From NCBI RefSeq assembly GCF_015710975.1, contig NZ_CP049783.1, positions 3,639,501-3,703,500 of the forward strand: a stretch of 64,000 nt of DNA, written 5' to 3'. Below, in pieces: positions 1 to 7,114 of this stretch (position 1 is the first letter of the stretch; each line of letters starts with the position of its first letter). The notes under the pieces are model-generated. The model searched no databases, was not told the DNA's origin, and saw only the letters and a list, made by a program, of their open reading frames with translations. The position numbers were made by a program, and so were the translations under genes. Source of the stretch: Paenibacillus polymyxa (GTDB taxonomy: Bacteria; Bacillota; Bacilli; Paenibacillales; Paenibacillaceae).

Positions 1-5
1 AAGAC

Positions 6-890
6 ATGTTTGAGCAATTTGCACGAGATTTTTTTCTTATGCTCGGATTTGAAATTGAAACGGGACCTGATCGTGGGCAAGATGGAGGGCGTGATCTAAT
101 AATTATAGAAAAAAGAACCGGTATTGCTGGCGTTTCCACTATAAAATGGTTGGTTAGTTGTAAACATAAAGCTCACTCTGGTCGCTCTGTGACTGATAAT
201 GACGAACAAGATGTAATTGATAGATTAACGGCGCATGATTGCAATGGTTTTATTGGATTTTATTCATCTGTACCGAGTGCACCCTTGGCTAGGAAATTAG
301 AAGCTTATAAAAATCGTTACGAGATACTAATATTTGATAACGAAAGAATAGAACAATCCCTTCTTGTTGGTGAAGATGGAAGATTCCTTTGCAGGAGATA
401 CTTTCCTAATTCTTTTTACATATGGGAAACCACTGCATTTCGACCGACAGTGTTACTTTCTCAATATGAGCCTTTACGCTGTAAGAAGTGTGGACGTGAC
501 TTATTAGAAGAAGAGGTAATCAATAACGAGCAGGGCATTGTGGTTTTTGTTGAGAAGTACAATAAGGACAACTTGGATACTGAAGAGATTGTAGATATTT
601 ACTGGACCTGTAAAGGAGAGTGTGATCGTGAAATTGAAAATATTTATTTAAGTAAAGGCTTCAATACTAAATGGGAGGACATTTCTGATATTGCTATCCC
701 TGTTAAGTATCTGCAATGGAATTTAGCAGTATTAAATAGATTAGAAGAAGGAATGGATAACTATAGTCGCCAGGCATACGATAATCTTAAACACTTTATC
801 ATCCGGGTTTCACAATTAGTATTAAAAGAACAAACCGATAAGCAACGCGAAAGATTCAAGATGCTTCAAGAGATTCCAGAGTATTTCTAA
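6..890 (+). CDS. Mrr-like restriction endonuclease with zinc ribbon
   Basis: This is a probable DNA nuclease of the PD-(D/E)XK fold, related to Mrr-type type IV restriction enzymes. Residues 22-54 carry the core: a DGGRD turn with Asp30, followed by a beta strand ending SCKHK, which gives the catalytic Lys53. Downstream, CKKC (residues 159-162) and CKGEC (202-206) form a likely zinc ribbon, probably for DNA or base recognition. The ATG at 6 is used because nothing upstream is available. The frame is open to the window edge, so the true start could lie further left. The gene ends 14 bases before the first attC-like site and would be the first cassette visible here. Defence functions are common cargo of such arrays. 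The nuclease fold is fairly sure; the substrate is unknown. Confidence 0.7.
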   Translation: MFEQFARDFFLMLGFEIETGPDRGQDGGRDLIIIEKRTGIAGVSTIKWLVSCKHKAHSGRSVTDNDEQDVIDRLTAHDCNGFIGFYSSVPSAPLARKLEAYKNRYEILIFDNERIEQSLLVGEDGRFLCRRYFPNSFYIWETTAFRPTVLLSQYEPLRCKKCGRDLLEEEVINNEQGIVVFVEKYNKDNLDTEEIVDIYWTCKGECDREIENIYLSKGFNTKWEDISDIAIPVKYLQWNLAVLNRLEEGMDNYSRQAYDNLKHFIIRVSQLVLKEQTDKQRERFKMLQEIPEYF

Positions 891-904
891 GAAGGCCCTG
901 AACA

Positions 905-986
905 TCGTCTAACATAATATTCACGCTGCGGGCATACGCCCTGGGTCCGGCATACGTCGGGTCGTGAATACAGGAACGTTATACGA
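905..986 (+). repeat. attC-like site 1
   Basis: The outer arms are TCGTCTAAC (905-913) and GTTATACGA (978-986), complementary at 8 of 9 positions. The inner arms TATTCACG (918-925) and CGTGAATA (963-970) pair perfectly. The unpaired spacers are 4 bases on the left and 7 on the right. The left arm fits the integron core consensus RYYYAAC. The right arm is complementary at 9/9 to the left arm of the next site at 1731. Confidence 0.75.
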
Positions 987-1018
987 CAGAATCAAAATGA
1001 AAAAGAGGCAGAAGGCTC

Positions 1019-1318
1019 TCAATCTAAAGATATATGTAATTCGTTATGCAGGTGAAGAGCGTCCTTAAAACCTTGCAAATAAATTTCACGTTCTAAAATA
1101 GCTTGAACAGAAAGCTCAGCATCATCGTAAAGGAATAGGGTCTTCTGTATATTCTCCGGTACTTCTTCATGTAACTGCTTGAAGTAGAGATTCCGCTCGG
1201 ATGAGAACTGGTTGTATCTGGAGTTGTTTTTGATAAGCTCGCCATATAAAGATTCAATTCGAGTATGAATCAGTGAATCAAGTAAGACTTCTAAAGAATT
1301 ATGCATTTTGGACACCAT
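1019..1318 (-). CDS. Hypothetical helical protein, reverse-oriented cassette gene
   Basis: A 99-residue, probably all-helical cytoplasmic protein with no signal peptide or membrane segment. It resembles short Firmicutes proteins of unknown function (DUF6809-like in composition and length), but I cannot name it firmly. The start ATG at 1318 lies close to an upstream purine-rich stretch. It is the only clear gene in the array read leftward, and it shares its cassette with the rightward Cro/C1-type regulator at 1478. The pair is divergent with about 160 bp between the starts. That arrangement recalls self-transcribed toxin-antitoxin cassettes, but neither sequence proves such a role. Confidence 0.55.
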   Translation of the reverse strand: MVSKMHNSLEVLLDSLIHTRIESLYGELIKNNSRYNQFSSERNLYFKQLHEEVPENIQKTLFLYDDAELSVQAILEREIYLQGFKDALHLHNELHISLD

Positions 1319-1477
1319 CCAATGTATTTGATTTTATGAATAAAAGTTCAATTTATTAAACATAATTTTATCATATCGAATAATTGAGTCAACACATGTT
1401 GAAGATGTTTTTGATATAAAAAATATACTTTCATATAATTAAAGAAAAATTCACTTGGTGTGTGAAAGGAATCTCAG

Positions 1478-1690
1478 ATGATTAGTTATAAACCTTTTCA
1501 AAAATTATTGATCGACAGGGAGATTAAGAAGCAGGATTTATTGAAAATGACAGGTATTTCGTCTGCTACAATGGCGAAACTCAATACGAACGAATATGTA
1601 TCATTAGAAGTGATTGATAAATTATGTGCGGCTTTAGGTTGTCAGCCAGGAGATTTATTAGAACATATAGCAGAACAAATGACAGATTAG
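1478..1690 (+). CDS. Small Cro/C1-type (XRE) transcriptional regulator
   Basis: A 70-residue stand-alone helix-turn-helix protein of the YozG/XRE type. The sequence ISSATMAKLNTNEYVSLE (about residues 27-44) is the recognition helix and its following turn, and the ending CQPGDLLEH is typical of the family. It probably binds DNA as a dimer and represses its own or a neighbouring promoter. The start is set by AAAGGA about 11 bases ahead of the ATG. It lies divergent from the gene at 1019-1318 and 40 bases before an attC-like site. It may be the antitoxin or regulator half of a two-gene cassette. Confidence 0.8.
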   Translation: MISYKPFQKLLIDREIKKQDLLKMTGISSATMAKLNTNEYVSLEVIDKLCAALGCQPGDLLEHIAEQMTD

Positions 1691-1730
1691 AATCAAGAAT
1701 GAATGTTGGTTAACCGAAGAAGTGATTCCA

Positions 1731-1850
1731 TCGTATAACATAATATTCAAGTAGCGGCTCCGTTGGAGCCTTGGTCTGCGAAGTGGATCTCGAAGAGGCA
1801 TTTCAGCAGACAACCCCTTTGGGGTTCATGAATACAGGAACGTTATGCGT
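1731..1850 (+). repeat. attC-like site 2
   Basis: Left arm TCGTATAAC (1731-1739), right arm GTTATGCGT (1842-1850), inner arms TATTCA and TGAATA. Between them are three further hairpins: GGCTCC/GGAGCC, GTCTGC/GCAGAC enclosing a 26-base loop, and ACCCC/GGGGT. The left arm pairs 9/9 with the right arm of site 1 but only 7/9 with its own right arm. That is expected if the ends belong to the cassette rather than to the site. Confidence 0.8.
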
Positions 1851-1883
1851 AATTATTGCGATTCTAAAGAAAGGAGAAATACA

Positions 1884-2416
1884 ATGGATCAAATCAAATA
1901 TCCGATTGGTCAATTTCAACCCATAAACAATCTTTCAAATGATGAAATAATAAATCTTATTAAACAAATTCCTGAATTAATTAAGCGATTAAATACATTG
2001 CTGATTGGTCTTGAACAATACCAATTGGAGACTCCGTATCGGCCGAATGGTTGGACAGTAAGGCAGGTCATACATCACTTAGCTGATAATGATATGAATG
2101 CGTACCTGAGATTTAAAAGAGGATTAACTGAAAATAATCCATTAGCAAATACATATAGAGAAGATCTGTGGGAGAATTAATTGATTACAAGAAGTTGCCC
2201 GTAGAGAATTCGCTATCACTTATTGAAGTATTGCATCATCGCTTTTTGGTGTTGCTGAATGAACTTAGTATAGAAGACTATAAACGGACTATACAGACTG
2301 AAGTATTAGGAATAATTACATTAGAGACAGCTATACAAAGATTTATTTGGCATAACAAACACCATGCATCCCAAATCGAAAACCTAATAAGAAGAGAGAA
2401 ATGGAAAGACATATAA
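1884..2416 (+). pseudogene. DinB/YfiT (BstA-like) metal-dependent protein, frameshifted
   Basis: The conceptual product is a four-helix DinB-superfamily protein close to YfiT/BstA, a putative bacillithiol transferase or metal-dependent hydrolase. The family features are present: a WTVRQVIHHLAD helix with the first metal histidines in the 5' part, and WHNKHH with the others in the 3' part. The reading frame breaks at a run of three G near 2170-2173. One extra G would join the frames as ..DLWGELIDYKKLP... The start ATG at 1884 follows AAAGGAG at a normal distance. Either the gene has decayed or the base count in the G run is a sequencing error. It is a cassette lying between attC-like sites 2 and 3. 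Confidence 0.75.
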
Positions 2417-2457
2417 GAGAGAGGATAATTGTAAGGAGTTCAAAGATGGTAGTAACA

Positions 2458-2577
2458 ACGCATAACATCATATTCGAGCAGTGGCTCCTTCTAAGCCTTA
2501 GTCTGCCAGAAGGATTACAGGGAAGCATTTCAGCAGACACCCCCTAACGGGTTCATAAATACAAGGACGTTATAGGA
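2458..2577 (+). repeat. attC-like site 3
   Basis: Left arm ACGCATAAC (2458-2466) is complementary at 9/9 to the right arm of site 2 (GTTATGCGT). The right arm is GTTATAGGA (2569-2577). The interior matches site 2: a GGCTCC motif, AGTCTGC...GCAGAC, and CATTTCAGCAGAC followed by a C-rich/G-rich hairpin and GTTCATAAATAC. Its own outer arms differ at several positions. Confidence 0.8.
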
Positions 2578-2603
2578 AATACTTGATAAAAGGAGAAAGC
2601 AAA

Positions 2604-2934
2604 ATGTTTTAGAAATATCTGCGGATGAAAGGGTATTAAAGATAGATGTTTCACCGAAAATGGCTTATGAATCCAAAGGAACATTTTATGAGTCCCACAT
2701 TCAGAATTTAATGAAGAGTACCCACAAATTTATCATACAAACCTCTGTTGTAGTTTCAATGGAACAAATGGATATGGAATGTACATTGACGCAAGAGGTA
2801 GAAATCAATGAAAAGAAAAAAGGGGAGATTCTTGCTTTTGTTGGCTTGATACATTAGACGATGATTATGCAGTAATTAGTAAAAGAGTTGATAGAATTGG
2901 AAATGAAGATGTAGCGGTTTACATGTCGCATTAG
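2604..2934 (+). pseudogene. Unknown cassette gene with two frameshifts, cut at 3' end
   Basis: An ATG at 2604, preceded by AAAGGAGA, opens a frame that stops after two codons. Adding one T to the TTTT run (2607-2610) restores a coding stretch. A second missing T near 2838-2841 would join it to a final stretch containing WLDTLDDDY. The product would be about 109 residues of unknown family. No attC-like site follows. Instead the sequence runs into a short direct repeat at 2923-2963 that looks like an insertion-sequence end, so the true 3' end and its recombination site were probably lost. This is inference from frame reconstruction only. Confidence 0.5.
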
Positions 2935-2963
2935 TCCGGCTGAAATGTCGCAAAAGTACATGG
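2923..2963. repeat. Tandem ATGTCGCA motifs, possible insertion-sequence end
   Basis: Two direct copies of ATGTCGCA followed by TTAGT or AAAGT start at 2923 and 2945, 22 bases apart. Multiple short repeats of this style occur at the ends of IS21-family elements. No transposase is present. The motif marks the point where the cassette array gives way to the siderophore block. Confidence 0.35.
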
Positions 2964-3003
2964 TAACGCGATGTGGAGATATATTATACTCGCCTTATAT
3001 TTC

Positions 3004-3022
3004 GATAATGAAAATCATTATC
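3004..3022 (+). promoter_or_regulatory. Fur box
   Basis: The 19 bases GATAATGAAAATCATTATC match the Fur consensus with a single mismatch. They lie 21 bases ahead of the start of the siderophore-binding lipoprotein gene, overlapping the expected promoter. Iron-dependent repression is strongly implied. Confidence 0.9.
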
Positions 3023-3042
3023 ATACATAAGGAGGATTCACC

Positions 3043-4086
3043 ATGAATAAAGGAACAAAGAGGCAAGCTGCCGGAAGCATGGCACATGCTAACCATAAAT
3101 CACGATTTTTAATGGGCTGGATGCTGGCCCTTGTTCTTGTACTGACGGCTTGCGGTGCCGGAGCAGGTACAAATGGCGGCAATGAGTCGTCTGCTACAAC
3201 TCCAACGGAAACGCCTTCAAATGAAGCGTCTCAGACTGCCGGAGCTTTCCCGGTTACGATCTCGCATAAGAAGGGTGAGTATACGCTTAACGAGAAACCA
3301 AAGAAAATTGCTGTGCTTGATGTCAAATTTCTGGATCAATTGCTAGCCGTTGGCGAGCAGCCGGCAGGCAGTGTTATCGCTGAAGGCAATACCACATTTC
3401 CAAAATATTTAGGCGATAAGCCGGGTGACGTACAGGTTTTAGGTACACGGGACAAGCCCAATCTGGAAGCGATTGTAGCATTGGACCCGGATCTTATTTT
3501 AATGACTGATTTTCAAGAGAAAGAGTATGAGCGTGTAAGCAAAATAGCCCCCACAATCGTACTTGACTTCTACGAGGATTGGCGAGATACGTTAGCTACG
3601 GTGGCTGCGATCACAGGTAAGCAGGCAGAGGCAGAAACTGTGCGTAAGGCTTATGAGGACAAAATTGCAGGACTGAAGGAGAAGCTGTCGGAGAAATTGG
3701 GAGAGGAAACGGTAGCACTTATTCGTCCGAGAAAAGAAGGCATTCGTGTTCATGGTCTTGAGCATCGAACAGGAGGAATTCTGTATGAGGATTTGGGCTT
3801 AAAAATGCCTGCATTAGTCCAGAAGATCAAAGATGATACCTCCGTTGAAATCTCGATGGAGAAAGTTCCTGAGATTGGAGCAGATCATTATTTTGTTCTG
3901 TCTGATGAGTTGTTTGCGGCAGAGGCAGAGGCTTTGGATAGCAGCTCAGTATGGAAATCCCTTGATGCAGTCAAAAATAACCGTGCATATGATGTTAATT
4001 CTACACTTTGGATCGCTTATTATGGCCCACTTGCAATTAATATTATTGTAGATCAGGCATCGGAAGCACTGTTGGGATCGAATTAA
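3043..4086 (+). CDS. Iron-siderophore ABC transporter substrate-binding lipoprotein
   Basis: An extracytoplasmic, lipid-anchored binding protein of the FecB/FhuD/YfmC class that captures ferric siderophores. The signal peptide ends in a lipobox L-T-A-C, with the lipidated Cys at residue 37. A low-complexity linker follows. The two lobes of the periplasmic-binding fold begin with KKIAVLDVKFLDQLLAVG, a family hallmark. The 347-residue length is usual. AAGGAGG sits 8 bases before the ATG, and a Fur box lies just upstream. The next gene, FhuF-like, starts one base after the stop. No permease or ATPase gene is present, so the protein must work with subunits encoded elsewhere. The siderophore is unknown. 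Confidence 0.9.
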   Translation: MNKGTKRQAAGSMAHANHKSRFLMGWMLALVLVLTACGAGAGTNGGNESSATTPTETPSNEASQTAGAFPVTISHKKGEYTLNEKPKKIAVLDVKFLDQLLAVGEQPAGSVIAEGNTTFPKYLGDKPGDVQVLGTRDKPNLEAIVALDPDLILMTDFQEKEYERVSKIAPTIVLDFYEDWRDTLATVAAITGKQAEAETVRKAYEDKIAGLKEKLSEKLGEETVALIRPRKEGIRVHGLEHRTGGILYEDLGLKMPALVQKIKDDTSVEISMEKVPEIGADHYFVLSDELFAAEAEALDSSSVWKSLDAVKNNRAYDVNSTLWIAYYGPLAINIIVDQASEALLGSN

Positions 4087-4087
4087 A

Positions 4088-4864
4088 ATGGACCATTATC
4101 TATCGACTGACTTATGGCAGCAAACGGTGGAAGAACACTCGATTCGGCTTGGTGAGCCGTCTGAAGATAATGTCCGTATTATTGCTTTGAGTCAACTACA
4201 TGAAGAAGCTGCATGCCGAGAGTATTTAAGCTGGCTTCAAGAGTATATTGGTGCGCCTGACATGAGGGTAGCTGCTTCGATGTTAGCTAAGCGAATCGGC
4301 TACCTGTGGATTGCTCCGTTACTGACCGCGATGAGCGTTCATCATCAGCATGTTTCTTTTCGGCTAGACAACAGCTTTCTCTATCATCCGACGCTCACAG
4401 CTAATGAGGGGGAGACGCGTTTTCCTTTTCTGGCTATGAACGGGCTTCGGGCAGAAGCACTAACGGGAGACAGGGAAGTATGGCGGGAAAAGGTGGTAAA
4501 GGAGATGTTTGCGTTACACTTTGCACCGCTGTTAAAGACGCTTGCTGCGATTGCTCCTCTTTCGATGAGTATCCTTTGGGAGAATATCATGATACGCATT
4601 GTCCCATTATATACTCCTGAAGTAGACAATGCTGAGCAAGAAAGTCAGCACATCCAGGCAGATTTTTCATATCTGACGCAAGGAGCGCCCGGGCATTTGT
4701 TCGGTGTAAAAAGAAATCCGTTCACTCGGTTCACAAAAAATAAGGACAGCATTCCAGCCGTGAAAAGCAAGCGTACCACCTGTTGTTTTTATTACCAGAT
4801 GTCAGGGGAATATTGCAGAAAATGTCCGAAAATTGACAATGAGAATAAATCTCAATTAAAATGA
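4088..4864 (+). CDS. FhuF-like ferric siderophore reductase
   Basis: A probable cytoplasmic or membrane-associated [2Fe-2S] protein that reduces imported ferric siderophores to release iron. The evidence is the C-terminal cysteine cluster C-C-x9-C-x2-C (around residues 236-250), close to the FhuF pattern. The preceding helical domain matches siderophore-reductase style, and the gene directly follows the binding-protein gene with no gap. It probably shares the Fur-controlled transcript starting near 3030. The spacing in the cluster is one residue shorter than the FhuF form I recall. The 258-residue length is typical. Confidence 0.8.
   Translation: MDHYLSTDLWQQTVEEHSIRLGEPSEDNVRIIALSQLHEEAACREYLSWLQEYIGAPDMRVAASMLAKRIGYLWIAPLLTAMSVHHQHVSFRLDNSFLYHPTLTANEGETRFPFLAMNGLRAEALTGDREVWREKVVKEMFALHFAPLLKTLAAIAPLSMSILWENIMIRIVPLYTPEVDNAEQESQHIQADFSYLTQGAPGHLFGVKRNPFTRFTKNKDSIPAVKSKRTTCCFYYQMSGEYCRKCPKIDNENKSQLK
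4840..4854 (+). promoter_or_regulatory. Possible Fur box
   Basis: TGAGAATAAATCTCA is a 7-1-7 palindrome that matches the Fur core at 11 of 14 positions. It overlaps the 3' end of the FhuF-like gene, about 120 bases ahead of the AraC-fusion regulator. It may give that regulator its own iron control. Confidence 0.5.
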
Positions 4865-4973
4865 CAACAGCAACAATTTTACTTTTGCTAACAGGCCTGG
4901 TTGTAGTTAATTGGTTAAGCCTAGTCATGTGAGTCACTCTAGCAAAGGATGCTATTGTCAGGAGATGAGAGAA

Positions 4974-6695
4974 ATGCCGCTACAAGAACAGACAAGTCTA
5001 TGGAGTGATACAACGATCAAGATGCTTGACGAGTATAGCGGTACTTTGCAGACAGGCAGTGTTCTTCGCGAAACGGAATTAACTTCGAATGTGTTGTTGC
5101 TGGCATACGGAGGGGAAGGGGAGCTTGCAATGAATGGTGAGGTTTGCCACATTGGAGCTTCTTTTGCTGGTCATATTGTTAAGGGGACATCCTTAACGCT
5201 GACGGCCAGATCAGACGACATTTATTATATCGTGATCATGTACAAGGCTTCTTCCATGGAGGGAGCCTCTCTTGTTTTGCCTTCATATCGCAAACACCCG
5301 TTGCGCACTTCATTTGTGCAAAATTCGGTAACCCAAGCAGTATGGATTGAGAATGCAGAAAAAATCGTTGCCAAATGGCGTCGTGGCGAAGGCATGGAAC
5401 GTTTTCATGCCAATGCGTTGCTTCAGGGTATGATCTACGAACTGATCATGGATTACGAACGTGGTCAGGGAGGAGAAGCGTCTGACATGGTGGATGTTGT
5501 CGCTTCATATATAGCGTCGCATTATCGCCAGAATCTGGAGCTTAAAGAGCTGGCAGCCCTTGCTGGATGCAGCTTAAGACAGCTGCAGCGACGATTCAAA
5601 CAAGAGAAGCAGCTCGGACTGACTGAGTATGTCATTCAGTTGCGCATGGAGAGTGCATCGCGGATGCTGCGTCATACGGATGCTCCCATCGGTGAAATTG
5701 CTGACAGAATGGGCTATCGCGACATGTATTATTTCAGTAGGGCGTTTAAGAAATATTATGGCATCCCTCCGCTGCGTTATAGGCTTGATGCCGCTTCGAA
5801 AACAGATATAGACTATGCTCATTCCTTGCAGCGGAACCGCACAGCTTCTTCATATGAGTCGGCCCAAGGCTCGGTGATATGCCATATGCGAGGGGAATAC
5901 TATGTTATCGGATCTCCGAAGCGTATCGCTGTACTCGATGTGCAATATGCCGATCATTTGCTTGCGCTGGGGCTCTCTCCAGCAGGTAGTGTAGGACTAG
6001 CCAATGCAGTGTTACATTTCCCTCAAACGATCAGGGCAGGACTTCAGAATACTGAATTACTCGGAACATATGAGTACCCCGACCTGCTTGCAGTGGAACG
6101 ACTGTCTCCGGATCTAATTATTTGCACCGAGGTACATGAGCCGCACTATGAACAGTTAAGCCGGATCGCTCCAGTTCTCATGTTTAAGCGCAATGAAAAC
6201 TGGCAGACTATTCTGACTCTGTTCGGTGAACTGACAGGCAAACGAGAAGAGGCAAAGCGTATTATAGCGGATTATCACCGACGAACCACATTGCTGTCCG
6301 AAGAACTTGCTCCCGTTCTGGCAGGCAAGAGCGTGGCACTGATCCGTCCGCTGGATTCTCTGGTTCGCGTGCATTCTGCCTCTCATCGTACAGGGGCTGT
6401 GCTGTACCATGATCTAGGTCTGCCTGTTCCGTTATTTGTGGCAGATACCTCCGACACGGCCTATCACATCTCAGTTGACAGACTACCGGCTGTACATGCT
6501 AGCCATTACTTCTTGCTTAGCCATGAACTCATGCAGGAGGGAATATCCGCAACAGAGCAACGTGTCTGGGGAATGCTTGATACCGTTGAGCGCCAGCACA
6601 TACACTCGGTCGATGCCGCGACATGGATCGGCTGTTATGGACCCACAGGCATCAATGGCATTGTGGATCAGATCGCTCAGGCTTTGTTGGCTTGA
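4974..6695 (+). CDS. AraC-family regulator fused to siderophore-binding domain (Btr-like)
   Basis: A cytoplasmic transcription activator that probably senses a ferric siderophore directly and induces uptake genes. Order of domains: an N-terminal cupin-like region; an AraC double helix-turn-helix at about residues 165-265 (LKELAALAGCSLRQLQRRF, then IGEIADRMGYRDMYYFSRAF); and a C-terminal FecB-type binding domain starting SPKRIAVLDVQYADHLLALG, without a signal peptide. The architecture equals Bacillus Btr (YbbB), which reads bacillibactin. The binding domain resembles the neighbour at 3043, including a closely matching opening motif, so both probably bind the same ligand. The ATG at 4974 is chosen over 4965 because GGAG at 4961 is better spaced. 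Confidence 0.85.
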   Translation: MPLQEQTSLWSDTTIKMLDEYSGTLQTGSVLRETELTSNVLLLAYGGEGELAMNGEVCHIGASFAGHIVKGTSLTLTARSDDIYYIVIMYKASSMEGASLVLPSYRKHPLRTSFVQNSVTQAVWIENAEKIVAKWRRGEGMERFHANALLQGMIYELIMDYERGQGGEASDMVDVVASYIASHYRQNLELKELAALAGCSLRQLQRRFKQEKQLGLTEYVIQLRMESASRMLRHTDAPIGEIADRMGYRDMYYFSRAFKKYYGIPPLRYRLDAASKTDIDYAHSLQRNRTASSYESAQGSVICHMRGEYYVIGSPKRIAVLDVQYADHLLALGLSPAGSVGLANAVLHFPQTIRAGLQNTELLGTYEYPDLLAVERLSPDLIICTEVHEPHYEQLSRIAPVLMFKRNENWQTILTLFGELTGKREEAKRIIADYHRRTTLLSEELAPVLAGKSVALIRPLDSLVRVHSASHRTGAVLYHDLGLPVPLFVADTSDTAYHISVDRLPAVHASHYFLLSHELMQEGISATEQRVWGMLDTVERQHIHSVDAATWIGCYGPTGINGIVDQIAQALLA

Positions 6696-6747
6696 TGGGA
6701 GAGGAAGTTGCTACTTGTGCTCATAGAGATTTTAACAGGAACTAAAG

Positions 6748-6797
6748 ACAGTTCATCTTTGCCTTATGTCATAGAGGGAAAGTTGAACTGTTTTTTT
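6748..6797 (+). terminator. Rho-independent terminator after the Btr-like gene
   Basis: A 13-bp stem with one mismatch (6748-6760 with 6779-6791, ACAGTTCA../..TGAACTGT) is followed by seven T. It closes the siderophore block. Confidence 0.85.
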
Positions 6798-6809
6798 ATG
6801 GCCAATCCA

Positions 6810-6890
6810 TCAGATAACATCATATCCACGCATCGGAGCCTGCGGTTCCTTGGTCCGGCAAAAAGGAATGCCAGGGAGGGACAGGCGGAC
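6810..6890 (+). repeat. attC-like site, right end decayed
   Basis: Left arm TCAGATAAC (6810-6818), then CATATCCACGC, GGAGCC and CCTTGGTCCGG as in the intact sites. The right arm GAATAC..GTTAT cannot be found. The stretch 6696-7114 otherwise holds only two hairpins and no credible gene. Confidence 0.55.
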
Positions 6891-7041
6891 ACATACGCAC
6901 TCCGATATTACCTAACAAAGGGCTGTTTTAACTTCAGGAATACCTAAATGCTATGTGAAATCAACGAAATTATTTAAGTGGTAGACATAGGTGTGACTGC
7001 TTGGCGCTTTTTCTTACTTCACAAGCAAGTTGCAATAAAAT

Positions 7042-7081
7042 GAACATGAAGTAGATAGAGCTGAGTGCCTACTTCATGTTC
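7042..7081 (-). terminator. Terminator hairpin below the SDR gene
   Basis: A perfect 13-bp inverted repeat, GAACATGAAGTAG with its complement, separated by 14 bases. On the minus strand it is followed by ATTTTATT. It lies just past the stop of the SDR gene and can act on that transcript. Confidence 0.7.
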
Positions 7082-7114
7082 GCTTAAATTTTTGCAAATT
7101 GAATCACAGGTGGA

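Noticed and set aside
6708..6947. Plus-strand frame of 79 codons after the Btr-like gene
   Set aside because: It spans the terminator hairpin and the decayed repeat and shows no protein-like pattern.
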